From: an uncultured Azospirillum sp.
GTDB lineage: Bacteria; Pseudomonadota; Alphaproteobacteria; RF32; CAG-239
Reading direction: 5' to 3'
Assembly: GCA_900538765.1 (NCBI GenBank)
Contig: UQAB01000007.1
Location: 1 to 64,000 of the forward strand
Length of the DNA stretch: 64,000 nt
Both the position numbers and the translations under genes were made by a program. A model generated the notes under the pieces. It searched no databases. It was given only the letters and a program-made list of their open reading frames with translations, and was not told where the DNA came from. Position 1 is the first letter of the stretch. Every line of letters starts with the position of its first letter. Shown here piece by piece: positions 1 to 8,927 of this stretch.

Positions 1-10
1 CTACAAGGAT

Positions 11-39
11 ACTATATCACATAATTACAACGGATACAA
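11..39 (-). promoter_or_regulatory. Promoter at left edge, transcribing leftward out of the window
   Basis: On the minus strand a -35 TTGTAT (34-39) and a -10 TATAGT (11-16) are separated by 17 bases. The 14 bases around the -10 (plus strand ACAAGGATACTATA) recur exactly at the promoter of the Cys-rich secreted gene near 14172. This suggests that another gene of that kind starts just left of position 1. The element is seen in the sequence; the target gene is inferred. Confidence 0.5.
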
Positions 40-113
40 CAATTAATTTAAGCCAATGACTGAAAAATCGACGCAAAGATTTTTTAACCTTTGGGAGAAA
101 GAAACAGCGCTTT

Positions 114-1874
114 CTATTTGTACAATTCGGGAAGTGGTTTGTTCTCCGGTTTATTTTTATCTGTAGACTTGTTTACCAGACGAAAGACGGTAATAAAATC
201 ATCCGCATTCCATTCCGTTTTTTGCGGTGCGTACATAAGGCTGGAAAGATTCGCTAAAGCCTGATGAAACGAGGCATCATTATTATAGGAAGAAATATCG
301 TTAAAATTGGTGATGCTGTCATCGTGGTATTTCTGTCTGGCCCAGAAAATCAGACTGTCCCGCAAAGCTCTCAAGTCTTTCTGCTTGGCATATTTGACAA
401 CTTCTGTAAAATAATTATTGCTGCTGGCGGGAACACTTTTTTTATCTTTTCTGGATGAACTGAAAAGCAGATAGCTGATAAAAATGCCGCAGAAAAATGA
501 CAGCAGCGACCATAAATAAACATTCATTGTCTGTTTATTTTCCGTTGCGTTTGCTTCTTGGAGCGGCTGAGAAGCGAAAATCGCATCATTCTTCGATTCC
601 GGCAAAAGCTTTTCCGACCCTAGAATTGTCGAAGTATCAGCCGCTGTCGAAACGGTACTCCCCGGCATAACGTTTATTTCCATGGCCGGCAGCCTGGCTG
701 TTTCTGTCTTTCCTGTTTTAACATTGAACCAGTCGATTTTGACCTCGGGAATCAGGACTTTTCCTGCTTTGCTGGGAATATAAACGTTTTTGATATTTTT
801 GACGGAAGCAACTTTTCCGTTTTCAATTCTGTTTTCGCTGACCGGTTTTTCCGGATACTGCTTAATACTTTCCGAACTGTCAAAAGACAAAGTTGGCAGT
901 TGTTTGTCAGCCACGCCGACAGCTTTGATGCTGATATCGCGGCTGATAGCCTCGCCGACTTTGAAAACCGGCGGGGAAGGCTGCCATTGGCTGTAAATCT
1001 CAAGTTTTTCCGCCGGAATCCACCATTGCGTATTAGCGGCGGCCGGTCTGACAATGATATTTTGCTCTTGTGTTGTTAATACAACCGGGTTCCTTGTCGC
1101 CGACATATCCGAAATGCTCAGCCCGATATCGCCGAACTGGCTGTCGATAAGCTGTTGCAACGGGTTAGAACGGCGCCGTCCGGTTAAGTAATAACCGTCA
1201 AACCGGGCTTGAGGAAGCTTTAGCGTGCCGCTTTTCTGCGGAAACAAAGCATATTTGAATTTGATAACCCGGACGCTCTGGCCGTTAATGACTTTGCTTT
1301 CCAGCGTCGGTTCTCCCAATCCCAGAATGTTCCAGTCATTTTGCGCTTCCGAGTCAAAATAAGGCGCGCTCCCCTGCAAGCCTCCGGCGTCAAAAATAGA
1401 AACGGTCATATTGACTTCCTGCTGAACATAAGGGGAGGTGTTATCAATTTCAGCCGAGATGGCATATTTGGGCATATTTTCTTCCCCGGCTTTAATCGCG
1501 GAAGCATCTCCCGCCGGAATAACATTAATTTCCAGCGCCTGGCTGCGATTTCCGTCAAGGCTGACCGCCGGAATTAAAATTTTTCCCACCCCCTTAGGCA
1601 TAAGGCCGATATTCCATTTTTGCAGCTGATATGTTTTGCCGTTGTCGTAAATATTTTGGAATTCCTGTTCCATTGAAAAAATATTAAAATCTTTTTTCAA
1701 AACACTTAAATCCGGTGTCTTGTCTGTGTGTGCACCAAGATATTCCAAGGTCAGGACGACAACTTCACCTTGGGGAATTTCCGGCCGGTTAACACTCGCT
1801 GTCAAAGTCCGGGCCATTGCTGAAGTGCTGTCCAGACAGGCAATTATCATTAACAGGGCTAAAATTTTTTTCAT
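114..1874 (-). CDS. batD: BatD-like membrane protein
   Basis: Last gene of a leftward Bat (aerotolerance-type) operon. The 586-residue protein has a signal peptide (residues 1-21, hydrophobic stretch then SAMA), a long beta-rich exported part, and one membrane segment at about 450-472 (LWSLLSFFCGIFISYLLF) before a helical cytoplasmic tail. This architecture matches BatD oxygen-tolerance proteins, which are thought to work with VWA-domain partners at the membrane; their exact biochemical role is not established. The start follows an AAGGA-type ribosome site, and the gene begins 5 bases after batB/C ends, so the two are probably cotranscribed. Confidence 0.8.
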   Translation of the reverse strand: MKKILALLMIIACLDSTSAMARTLTASVNRPEIPQGEVVVLTLEYLGAHTDKTPDLSVLKKDFNIFSMEQEFQNIYDNGKTYQLQKWNIGLMPKGVGKILIPAVSLDGNRSQALEINVIPAGDASAIKAGEENMPKYAISAEIDNTSPYVQQEVNMTVSIFDAGGLQGSAPYFDSEAQNDWNILGLGEPTLESKVINGQSVRVIKFKYALFPQKSGTLKLPQARFDGYYLTGRRRSNPLQQLIDSQFGDIGLSISDMSATRNPVVLTTQEQNIIVRPAAANTQWWIPAEKLEIYSQWQPSPPVFKVGEAISRDISIKAVGVADKQLPTLSFDSSESIKQYPEKPVSENRIENGKVASVKNIKNVYIPSKAGKVLIPEVKIDWFNVKTGKTETARLPAMEINVMPGSTVSTAADTSTILGSEKLLPESKNDAIFASQPLQEANATENKQTMNVYLWSLLSFFCGIFISYLLFSSSRKDKKSVPASSNNYFTEVVKYAKQKDLRALRDSLIFWARQKYHDDSITNFNDISSYNNDASFHQALANLSSLMYAPQKTEWNADDFITVFRLVNKSTDKNKPENKPLPELYK

Positions 1875-1879
1875 TTTTT

Positions 1880-3643
1880 TTAATCCTTATACCGGTTTTT
1901 CAAATATTCCTTGTAAATATATGCGCGAAGCAGGCCGCCTGGGTCTTCGGGAATGTCCCGATACTGTTGTTCCAGAGCTTGGGCGCGTTCGTCATACGTA
2001 TTGCTGTCATCATCAGCCGCTTTGCCGGCTGTTGGAGCCTGCCTTTGTTGTTCAGGCAGTTTTTCTCTGGCTTCTTCACCGGAACGGAAAGATTCGTTTT
2101 GTTGTTTCTCTCCTTCGCTGCTTTGCTGTTCTGATGGCGATTCTACATTTTGTTTTTCGTTATTTTGTTTGCTGTTGCCGTCCTGCGGCTCTTGTTCCCG
2201 GCTGTCCTGACTGCCTTGTTGTTGGCTTGAAGACTGTTGGCCTTGTTGATTGTCCTGAGCGTTTTGTTCATTTTGCTCAGATTGGGAAGAGTCTTGTTGC
2301 GCATTGTTCTCTTGCCGTTCTTCATTATTTTCGCCGTTGCCGCCTGATTGTTGCTGATTTTGTTGTTGCTGCTGTTTTTTCAGATAATCCAGGTTGAATT
2401 TCGCATCTTCATGCTGAGGGTTTTGTTCCAGAACATTTTCATATTTTTTTATTGCCTCATTGATTTTTCCTGATTTTGCCAGGGCATTGCCCTGATTATA
2501 TAAGGCTTCGACAGTATTTTCTTTGGAAAATTCACGGTAAGCGGCATCATAATTTCCGCTTTTGTATAAACTGGAAGCTTTCCAGCTGGGCTGCTGAAAT
2601 TTTTGTGCCGCTGTCTGATAATCGCCCCGGTTAAAAGCCCGCTGTCCTTCCTGATTGTCAGTCAGAAAAAATCCGGCCTGGGCGTTATGCAATGTCAGCA
2701 GAATAAATCCGACAGCCAAAATGCCGCGCCTGAAAAAGTACAAACAGCAGAGCAGGGGAAGAACAACGAGATAAACGCCGTAATCCAGCCAGATTGTCCG
2801 CATATTTTCGGCCTCTTTAAATTCCTGGTTTTGCTCTTGCTCCATAAAACTGCTGATTTTCATAACATCTTGATCCCCAGATGAAATCTGGCTGTAAATA
2901 CCTTTTCCCTTTTGAGCAATCAACTCAAGCTGCTCTGATTTTTTCGAAGCTGTAGCCAAAACGGAAACTTTATAATCGTTTATTCCCGCTGTTTCCGCTG
3001 CTTTTAGCGCAGCGGCAAAATCGGTTCCGCCGTCGCCGCTGAATATCACAATGTTACCGTTTGCATAACCGGTGTTTTTCAGCTTTTCAGCCGCCAGAGA
3101 AATGGCCCTGTCCAGCCGTTCGCCGTTCAAAGGCATAATTTCCGGTGTAATTTCCGGAAGCAGGTTGTCAATAAGGCGGGCATCATCGGTAATCGGCGTA
3201 ATCAGAAAGGGTTCTTGCGTATAAATAATCAAACCGGCTTGTCTGCCTTTCAGCAGTTTTAACAAATCGCCGATTTTGTATTTGGCTCTGGCCAGACGGT
3301 TGGGTGACAAATCTTGCCGCGCCATTTCCGATGATACATCAAGAACCAGCATAACCGGATTTTGCAGACTGAGATTCGGTACTTCGGTTTTCTGCCATGA
3401 TGGCCCGGCGGCAGCTGAAATTGCGCTGATAAAACCGATAAGAGCCGTCAGAGAGATAAATCTGGATTGGGCGGAACCGCTGCGGATGAGCAGAAAGTCC
3501 AGCAGCCTTTTGTCGCAGACTTTTTGCCAAGAGGATTTTACCGCTGTTTTTCCCGAAAATTTTGCATAGAAAAGCAATGGCAAAAGCATAGCCAATAGCC
3601 ACCACGGGCGGATAAAATGAAAATTTTCAATAAACTCTTCCAT
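1880..3643 (-). CDS. batB: BatB/BatC fusion: VWA domain plus TPR protein
   Basis: A 587-residue protein that joins a BatB-type von Willebrand A domain to BatC-type TPRs. Membrane segments lie near residues 14-27 and 55-72. The VWA domain covers about 90-260, a further membrane segment lies near 290-315, and TPR units follow (QGQRAFNRGDYQTAAQKF, ALYNQGNALAKSGKINEA). The tail is very rich in Q, N, S and E and probably disordered. The metal site is unusual: the usual DxSxS is DVSSE here, and FSGDGGTD replaces the later TDG motif, so metal binding is doubtful. The gene abuts batA with no gap. Confidence 0.8.
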   Translation of the reverse strand: MEEFIENFHFIRPWWLLAMLLPLLFYAKFSGKTAVKSSWQKVCDKRLLDFLLIRSGSAQSRFISLTALIGFISAISAAAGPSWQKTEVPNLSLQNPVMLVLDVSSEMARQDLSPNRLARAKYKIGDLLKLLKGRQAGLIIYTQEPFLITPITDDARLIDNLLPEITPEIMPLNGERLDRAISLAAEKLKNTGYANGNIVIFSGDGGTDFAAALKAAETAGINDYKVSVLATASKKSEQLELIAQKGKGIYSQISSGDQDVMKISSFMEQEQNQEFKEAENMRTIWLDYGVYLVVLPLLCCLYFFRRGILAVGFILLTLHNAQAGFFLTDNQEGQRAFNRGDYQTAAQKFQQPSWKASSLYKSGNYDAAYREFSKENTVEALYNQGNALAKSGKINEAIKKYENVLEQNPQHEDAKFNLDYLKKQQQQQNQQQSGGNGENNEERQENNAQQDSSQSEQNEQNAQDNQQGQQSSSQQQGSQDSREQEPQDGNSKQNNEKQNVESPSEQQSSEGEKQQNESFRSGEEAREKLPEQQRQAPTAGKAADDDSNTYDERAQALEQQYRDIPEDPGGLLRAYIYKEYLKNRYKD

Positions 3644-4648
3644 CTATTTCCTCCGCCGATATAACAGCAACAGAAAGGCAACAGCCATTGCCGCCGCCAG
3701 CGGCCAGTAAAAACGTTCTACCGTTTCCCGAATGTACTGTTCGTCATTGTGGGAGGTTTCCATCCGGTCAATTTCTTCATAAATCCGTTCCAGAGATTTT
3801 GTGTCTTTGGCTCTGAAATAAGTGCCTTTGGTTTCCTCGGCGATTTCAGCCAGGCTTTCTTCATCAAGTCCTGAACTGCCGCCGATTTGAATGCCGAAAA
3901 GCGTCACCCCTGTCATGTTATCGGAGCCGACACCGATTGTGTAAATTTTAACGTTTTCCTGCTTGGCCAGACGAACGGCCTGCGCAATAGATAAGCTGCC
4001 GTCATTGTTTTCACCGTCAGTCATCAGGACAATAACTTTTTTGTCCTTGTTAGGAGAATTTCTGAGTGTTTTTAGTGCCAGTCCCAAAGCATCGCCGATA
4101 GCGGTTGAATTTCCGGCCATGCCAGCGTCCATGGACCACAAAATTTCCTCAACAGATTTCTTATCATAGGTAATCGGCGCCTGTAAATAAGCTCTGGTCC
4201 CGAATAAAATAAGGCCGATACGGTCATCAACGCGCTTTCTGATAAAATCAGAAGCTGTTTTCTTTATTGCAGTCAATCGGTCAACGCGCCGCTGCCCGAT
4301 AATAAAATCAGGTTCCATCATGGAAGTTGAAATATCGGCAACCAGCAGAATGTCGCGGCTTAAACCGGGCAAACGTATCGGTTCGCCAATCCACTGCGGG
4401 CGGGCTAATGCTGTCGTCAAAAGCGTCCAGACCAGATATAAAAGAAAAAAGGAAAAAGAAAAGAAAGCGTTGCGGCCGCTTGTCGAACGCCAGCCTCTGC
4501 CGCTTTGTGCACTGATGATTTCAATGTCTTTCAAAAACGGGATCTTCAGAGCGTCGCCGTGCATTCCTTTAGCGCGCGGCATAAACAGGCGGAAAAAGAA
4601 AGGCAGAACGAGCAGCCAGAACATTTCGGGATTGGCAAAATGGTTCAT
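3644..4648 (-). CDS. batA: BatA-like VWA-domain membrane protein
   Basis: A 334-residue BatA protein. It has N-terminal membrane segments (about 8-20 and 55-80), a VWA domain with an intact metal site (DISTSM, then a threonine in GNSTAIGDA, then MTDGENNDG), and a C-terminal membrane helix (FYWPLAAAMAVAFLLLLY) followed by basic residues. Unlike its partner at 1880-3643 it should bind metal normally. Its start overlaps the stop of the preceding DUF4381 gene by 4 bases, indicating translational coupling. The MoxR ATPase and DUF58 genes that usually accompany this cluster are not in the window. Confidence 0.85.
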   Translation of the reverse strand: MNHFANPEMFWLLVLPFFFRLFMPRAKGMHGDALKIPFLKDIEIISAQSGRGWRSTSGRNAFFSFSFFLLYLVWTLLTTALARPQWIGEPIRLPGLSRDILLVADISTSMMEPDFIIGQRRVDRLTAIKKTASDFIRKRVDDRIGLILFGTRAYLQAPITYDKKSVEEILWSMDAGMAGNSTAIGDALGLALKTLRNSPNKDKKVIVLMTDGENNDGSLSIAQAVRLAKQENVKIYTIGVGSDNMTGVTLFGIQIGGSSGLDEESLAEIAEETKGTYFRAKDTKSLERIYEEIDRMETSHNDEQYIRETVERFYWPLAAAMAVAFLLLLYRRRK

Positions 4649-5094
4649 AAGTTTTCTCCGATCCAGCTGATACAGAAATTCCTCAGTTCTCGAATTTCCC
4701 GCGGCTCATAAGTATGCGCATTTTTGTTAAGATACGGGGCGTTAATCAAAAGTTCCGCTGCTTTGCCTGAAAGTTTCTTCCGGCAGTGCCTGTTAAGAAA
4801 ATCAATCCATTCGTTGCCGAAAAGCGCAGCAGCTTCTTTATACTTTATCAAACAGATTCTCCTGAGTATTTCTGACATTCCGGCTGCGGCGGCAACCGTG
4901 TCTGCACCATAAGCTTCCAACAGCGAAAGGGCATATTGCTTTTTACTCCGTTTCCGAGATTTTCTGAACAGAACATATAAAAACGCAAGAAAAATGATTC
5001 CCGCCAAAATCACCCACCAGCCGTAAGCCGGCGGAAAAGCCGGGATGCTTTCCGGTAGATGTATGTCGCGTAATTCCGGTAAATTGTCTTGCAT
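4645..5094 (-). CDS. DUF4381 domain protein, first gene of the Bat operon
   Basis: A 149-residue protein with one membrane segment near residues 26-45 (WWVILAGIIFLAFLYVLF), then a basic patch (RKSRKRSKKQ) and a helical cytoplasmic domain with conserved tryptophans. Size, layout and position just upstream of batA fit the DUF4381 family, known mainly from Bat and related MoxR clusters. It overlaps batA by 4 bases. The upstream gene lies 135 bases away with its own terminator, so this is probably the first gene of the transcript. The role is unknown beyond the association. Confidence 0.75.
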   Translation of the reverse strand: MQDNLPELRDIHLPESIPAFPPAYGWWVILAGIIFLAFLYVLFRKSRKRSKKQYALSLLEAYGADTVAAAAGMSEILRRICLIKYKEAAALFGNEWIDFLNRHCRKKLSGKAAELLINAPYLNKNAHTYEPREIRELRNFCISWIGENL

Positions 5095-5187
5095 TTTTTT
5101 ATCCTTGTTTCCTTTCTGTAAATTTAAGTCTTCCGCAGTGGGAAATCAATAGGAATAATAATCAAACATACTTTATAAGTCTTTAAA

Positions 5188-5222
5188 ATAAAATACCCCC
5201 GCAGTTATAAAAACTTTGGGGG
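5188..5222 (-). terminator. Rho-independent terminator of the small basic protein gene
   Basis: Read on the minus strand, CCCCC and GGGGG arms (5218-5222 and 5196-5200) enclose an inner AGTT/AACT pair, followed by a T-rich run. Confidence 0.65.
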
Positions 5223-5228
5223 ATGATA

Positions 5229-5369
5229 TCAGATTTTTGCATAATTCAGAGAACGCCGTTTGTTGTTTGTCGATACGGCGACTTTCTGTTGTACTTTGTA
5301 ACGGTTGTTCTGAACGCGGACATTGGCTCTCCAGCCGTTAATAATTGTTGTAAATTCTCTTGTTTTCAT
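5229..5369 (-). CDS. Small basic protein of 46 residues, unknown
   Basis: An open frame running MKTREFTTIINGWRANVRVQ to a C-terminal RRSLNYAKI. It is strongly basic, with many Arg, Lys, Asn and Gln, no signal peptide and no membrane segment. A convincing terminator directly follows the stop, and the gap between neighbours is otherwise unexplained; both favour a real gene. No good Shine-Dalgarno site is visible (the upstream bases are A/T-rich). Its composition could suit nucleic-acid binding, but that is a guess; I do not recognise a family. Confidence 0.5.
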   Translation of the reverse strand: MKTREFTTIINGWRANVRVQNNRYKVQQKVAVSTNNKRRSLNYAKI

Positions 5370-5389
5370 AAAAATTGTTTTTTGTTAAG

Positions 5390-6169
5390 TTAAACATAAT
5401 TATTTTTTCTCAAAGACCAGTATTCTTCCATCATAAAAGGAGTAATCCTGAACTCAAACCATGGGGAATACAAGGTATAGAATTTAAATTTTTCAATATA
5501 ATCTGAAAAATTGTCTTCATTAATGTCATCATTGGCAATTGCCATATCAAAAAACAGCATATTATTGCCGTTTTTCAAAAAGTCCAAATACTCTTCAGGA
5601 AGTTTTTCCTTGCTGGAACAAAAATCGTTTTCAATAAGCCAGTTTCTGATTTCGGGAAGCAGCTGCACACCCGGTAACGTTGAAATTTTAACGATTTCAC
5701 AGCAGAATTTCACTTCATTTTGCAGGCGAACGTAACTTTTATATGACAAATTCATCGTGTCGGCAAAATAATCCAAACGGGCACGGATAAAAATCGGCAA
5801 AGAAACATATTCCTGACGTAAAACGCCCATTTTTTCCGGCGCTTCTTTGGCAAATCTGGTTTCTCTCTGCCGGTTTTCTTCAATCCTTTTTTTCATGTCT
5901 TCGGGATAATCTTCCGGCTGTAAATGATACAGCGGCTTGCTGTCAACCAACACGCCGATAATTTCGTCGTCACATTTTTCCAAAGTCAGAAAATGTCTTT
6001 TGTTTTTCTGCCACGGCCAGTAAAATTTCAGGGGAATTTTTTTATTGAAAAAATTTTCGCTGATTTTAATTTGCCGTTCTTTGCTGTTCAAAGGATTGAG
6101 GCTTTTGTAATAAATAACATTGTTTTCGATACGGGATATTTCCCATGTTTCACTTTTATACTTATACAT
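5390..6169 (-). CDS. Hypothetical protein, 259 residues
   Basis: I do not recognise this protein. It has no signal peptide or membrane segment. The first 100 residues look beta-rich (WEISRIENNVIYYKSLNPL, then FYWPWQKNKRHF); the rest is helical and acidic. The start has no clear ribosome-binding site, as in the three paralogues that follow on the other strand. It shares no motif with those paralogues. Base composition is A+T-rich, in keeping with an accessory block. Confidence 0.6.
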   Translation of the reverse strand: MYKYKSETWEISRIENNVIYYKSLNPLNSKERQIKISENFFNKKIPLKFYWPWQKNKRHFLTLEKCDDEIIGVLVDSKPLYHLQPEDYPEDMKKRIEENRQRETRFAKEAPEKMGVLRQEYVSLPIFIRARLDYFADTMNLSYKSYVRLQNEVKFCCEIVKISTLPGVQLLPEIRNWLIENDFCSSKEKLPEEYLDFLKNGNNMLFFDMAIANDDINEDNFSDYIEKFKFYTLYSPWFEFRITPFMMEEYWSLRKNNYV

Positions 6170-6245
6170 AATATAGATAAATTAATAAATTTTACATGAA
6201 AATAACATATGAAACGTAAGGATGCAACAGAAAAAGTCAAAAATA

Positions 6246-6273
6246 TTGACAAAAAAACAGGCTGTGTTATCAT
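6246..6273 (+). promoter_or_regulatory. Promoter of the first paralogue
   Basis: TTGACA (6246-6251) and TATCAT (6268-6273) with a 16-base spacer, about 45 bases ahead of the start codon at 6318. Confidence 0.55.
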
Positions 6274-6317
6274 CTGCTCAACTAATTATTATTGTGTCAT
6301 ACTAAATATTTAAGATT

Positions 6318-7445
6318 ATGGAAAAATTATTTAATGAACTTGAATGGCTTAAACGTCAGTTTTCTCAAGGAAAGTGGGATTTAATCAGCGGTTATGTCAA
6401 AAAAAACGGCTTGCGGGAAGAAAGTCTTGCCTTTCTTTATGAACAGTATGAAAACGGTACCTCAAAAGATGATGTGCTTCAGTTGTTTTTATGGATTTTT
6501 AAGCATAAGATGGTGCCTGATTGTGTCTGGAAAGTGATAAGCATTGAATTCCCTCAGCTTATCCTTGATGCCAAATACGGCTGTCCCGATGCAGAAACGG
6601 AGTATAATATTATTTTTTATGCGCTGAAAGAAAAAAAATATGACAATGCAAAAGCTTACATTGTTTCAAGAGGTTTGTTTCCGGAAACGCAAAAAGCATT
6701 ATGCTCGTTTTATTATTCTTTAGAAAAGCAGCACAAAACGAATGATGCCGAGGAAATTATTTCCTTGTTGCGACATTTGTTCTGTTCAGAGAAAAATATA
6801 ACAATTATTGAGGAAGTCGGACTGCTTATGCTCAAAACGCATCAGGATTTGGTTTATTTCTCGGGGCGGAAATATTCCCTGCCGCTTGGTAGCGAACTGA
6901 AAATTTCGGATTATTACGCACCTGAAGAAGCGATAGACTATTGTCGGTGCCGAAGCAGAGAGGAGAATGCACTGGCGTGGGTGAAATTTTTCAAAGACAT
7001 GATTTTGAAAGATTATCAACATCTTGCTGCCGATATTTTGTATAGTGTCAGTGCGGAAGATGAAGCCGAACTTGTCAAAATCCATCCTGAAATGGTTTTG
7101 GCTAGAATGGCCAAAGGTGGCATTCATAATTCTTCCCTGATTGATTTTATATTCAGTCAGAATAAGGAATTTCAGGACAAAATCTGGCTGCTTCTTAATA
7201 AGGGTAAAGGCCGGATAAGAGGACAGGCATATGACTATTTCTGCAAAATCCGCCCGGATAATGAAATCTTAAATCTCTTGGATGCTTGTATTTCCTACAA
7301 TATTGGAGATATTGTTCTGAGCAAACAAGGAGAAAAAGATTTTTTGGCGCGCAAGGATTGTCCGCTTTCTCAGAATTTATACCGCCAGCAATGTGGCCCC
7401 AAGGGATATTATTACGAAAAGCCATGGTGGAAATTTTGGGAGTAA
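6318..7445 (+). CDS. Unknown helical protein, paralogue 1 of 3
   Basis: A 375-residue soluble, mostly helical protein, first of three tandem relatives (with 7564-8892 and 9004-10149). Shared motifs in order: an N-terminal (E/K)W..RQ...(G/Q)(K/E/N)W stretch, GLFPETQKALCSFY (about 122-135), YYAPEEAIDYC (about 204-214), FIFSQNKEFQDKIW (about 279-292) and FLARKDCP near the C-terminus. The motif spacing suggests an alpha-solenoid, but I do not recognise the family. The start lacks a Shine-Dalgarno site. It is a free-standing unit with its own promoter and terminator. Confidence 0.7.
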   Translation: MEKLFNELEWLKRQFSQGKWDLISGYVKKNGLREESLAFLYEQYENGTSKDDVLQLFLWIFKHKMVPDCVWKVISIEFPQLILDAKYGCPDAETEYNIIFYALKEKKYDNAKAYIVSRGLFPETQKALCSFYYSLEKQHKTNDAEEIISLLRHLFCSEKNITIIEEVGLLMLKTHQDLVYFSGRKYSLPLGSELKISDYYAPEEAIDYCRCRSREENALAWVKFFKDMILKDYQHLAADILYSVSAEDEAELVKIHPEMVLARMAKGGIHNSSLIDFIFSQNKEFQDKIWLLLNKGKGRIRGQAYDYFCKIRPDNEILNLLDACISYNIGDIVLSKQGEKDFLARKDCPLSQNLYRQQCGPKGYYYEKPWWKFWE

Positions 7446-7453
7446 AGCAAAAA

Positions 7454-7482
7454 AGCTCTGAGCATTAACTCAGAGCTTTTTT
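7454..7482 (+). terminator. Terminator of paralogue 1
   Basis: Perfect 9-bp stem AGCTCTGAG/CTCAGAGCT with a 6-base loop, then a T run. Confidence 0.85.
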
Positions 7483-7483
7483 G

Positions 7484-7512
7484 TTGACTTATTTTTTTAT
7501 GGGTTATATATC
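7484..7512 (+). promoter_or_regulatory. Promoter of paralogue 2
   Basis: TTGACT (7484-7489) and TATATC (7507-7512) with 17-base spacing. The predicted start of transcription falls at the left end of the palindrome at 7517-7538. Confidence 0.45.
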
Positions 7513-7516
7513 TGTA

Positions 7517-7538
7517 GACATAAAAGTATTTTTATGTC
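7517..7538 (+). promoter_or_regulatory. Palindrome at the transcription start of paralogue 2
   Basis: The 22-base inverted repeat has arms GACATAAAA and TTTTATGTC with one central mismatch. It closely matches the palindrome before paralogue 3. It covers the in-frame ATG at 7534, which argues that this ATG is not the start codon. It could be a repressor operator or a 5' hairpin in the mRNA. Confidence 0.6.
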
Positions 7539-7563
7539 AAATTTAATATTAAATATTTGTATT

Positions 7564-8892
7564 ATGAAAAATTTAAATGAAACCAAATGGATTCTTCGTC
7601 AGGTTAAAGCTGGTGAATGGGAAAACGTCTGCGATTATGTCCGGACATCGGGATTATCGCAAACAAGTCAGAAATTTTTTCTGGACGGTTTGACTGCCGT
7701 GGGAACAGGATTGTGTTGTGACAGCCCGGAATATATTTTTCCGCCGAATACCAAAAATGCCAAAAATCATATCGAGAGTTGTTTTAAGATTTTGATTGAG
7801 GAATATTATGGAAAAACGCTTCCTGAGATATTGGCTTACATGGTAAAGCAGGAAAATATCGTGCCTTGGCTGATTGAGGAAGCCGCAAAGAAACCGATTT
7901 TTACGGAAGAGTTGGAGCTGACGGCAATGAAGACAGTAATCAACTGCTGCTACAGCCATGATTATAGAATAAGGTCATTTACCTTTAATTGTTATGCAGA
8001 TTCCTTAAAGGATACAAAAGGGCATGATGGTTTATATCCGCAGACGCAGCAATTTCTTTGTCAGATATATAACCAGGAAAAACAGCTTGATAGAAACCAA
8101 AGAAATGATAGTGTTTACGACTTTTGTTGCGAAGTCCTAAACAATTTTCTAGAAAAACATTATGCCATTCCTGAGGCTTACATGATTTGGCTCAAGGAAA
8201 AAAAGCCTCTGGCTGAGCTTCACTGCAAAAAACTGCCGCGGGAAGTTGAGGGCAGCCTCGTGGACTATTATCCTTGGGAAGATATTGTCAGCTATTTTCA
8301 AAGATGTCGAAATATGGATTTTTATAAAGAAACCTTGGTTCTTTTTCTGAAATTCTTTTTTAGGTGTCCTCGCTGCTATGGACGCTTCCTTGGTTCAGTG
8401 GAGCAAATAATAAATAAAATGCTGCCATTGCTTAATGTTGAACAGGAAGCTGAGTTAGCTGCTGAAATTCCTGAGATATTGCTTCTGAAAATAAAACAAG
8501 ACGATGGGCGGCTCCTTGGTAACTTGCGTTTTGTTTTTTCTCAAGATGAAGATTATCAAAAAAGATTTTGGGGATTTATAAAGCAAAATCTCCAAAAATT
8601 AGAACCTTCGGCATTGCATGAACTTTTTACGCAATGCAGTGATGAGAATATCCTTAAATACCTGGACATTTTTATCGCAGCAGCCGGAGAGAATGTAAAG
8701 TCCGTCGATTGGTGGAAAAAAACAGAAAAAAGCTTTTTGGAACGAACCGATTGCCCGCAGTCTTATGAACTTTATATAGATATCTTTGGCTCTTGGGGAT
8801 TTTATAAAACGTTTCTGAATAAAGAAAAAACGGATAATCGGGTAACGAAAAGCGGACTGTGGAGCCGTATTGTCCGCTGGCTTGGTTTCTGA
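7564..8892 (+). CDS. Unknown helical protein, paralogue 2 of 3
   Basis: A 442-residue relative of 6318-7445. Shared motifs are the N-terminal KWILRQVKAGEWENVCDYV, GLYPQTQQFLCQIY, YYPWEDIVSYF, FVFSQDEDYQKRFW and FLERTDCP. I chose the ATG at 7564 rather than 7534: it lines up with the starts of both relatives, sits in the same ATTATG context, and 7534 lies inside the upstream palindrome. It is longer than paralogue 1, mainly through extra sequence near residues 45-110. No signal peptide or membrane span is seen, and the function is unknown. Confidence 0.7.
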   Translation: MKNLNETKWILRQVKAGEWENVCDYVRTSGLSQTSQKFFLDGLTAVGTGLCCDSPEYIFPPNTKNAKNHIESCFKILIEEYYGKTLPEILAYMVKQENIVPWLIEEAAKKPIFTEELELTAMKTVINCCYSHDYRIRSFTFNCYADSLKDTKGHDGLYPQTQQFLCQIYNQEKQLDRNQRNDSVYDFCCEVLNNFLEKHYAIPEAYMIWLKEKKPLAELHCKKLPREVEGSLVDYYPWEDIVSYFQRCRNMDFYKETLVLFLKFFFRCPRCYGRFLGSVEQIINKMLPLLNVEQEAELAAEIPEILLLKIKQDDGRLLGNLRFVFSQDEDYQKRFWGFIKQNLQKLEPSALHELFTQCSDENILKYLDIFIAAAGENVKSVDWWKKTEKSFLERTDCPQSYELYIDIFGSWGFYKTFLNKEKTDNRVTKSGLWSRIVRWLGF

Positions 8893-8893
8893 T

Positions 8894-8926
8894 AAAAAAC
8901 GCCTTCTTAAAAGAAGGCGTTTTTTA
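8894..8926 (+). terminator. Terminator of paralogue 2
   Basis: A-run, 9-bp stem CGCCTTCTT/AAGAAGGCG and T-run. The stem is the same as that of the terminator after paralogue 3. Confidence 0.85.
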
Positions 8927-8927
8927 T

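Noticed and set aside
1720..2397. Long frame on the plus strand across the end of batD and batB/C
   Set aside because: It lies opposite the low-complexity Gln/Asn codons of batB/C, which create long antisense frames; there is no start site or domain.
7534..7563. Extra N-terminal codons of paralogue 2
   Set aside because: The ATG at 7534 lies inside the conserved palindrome, and the ATG at 7564 matches the starts of both relatives.
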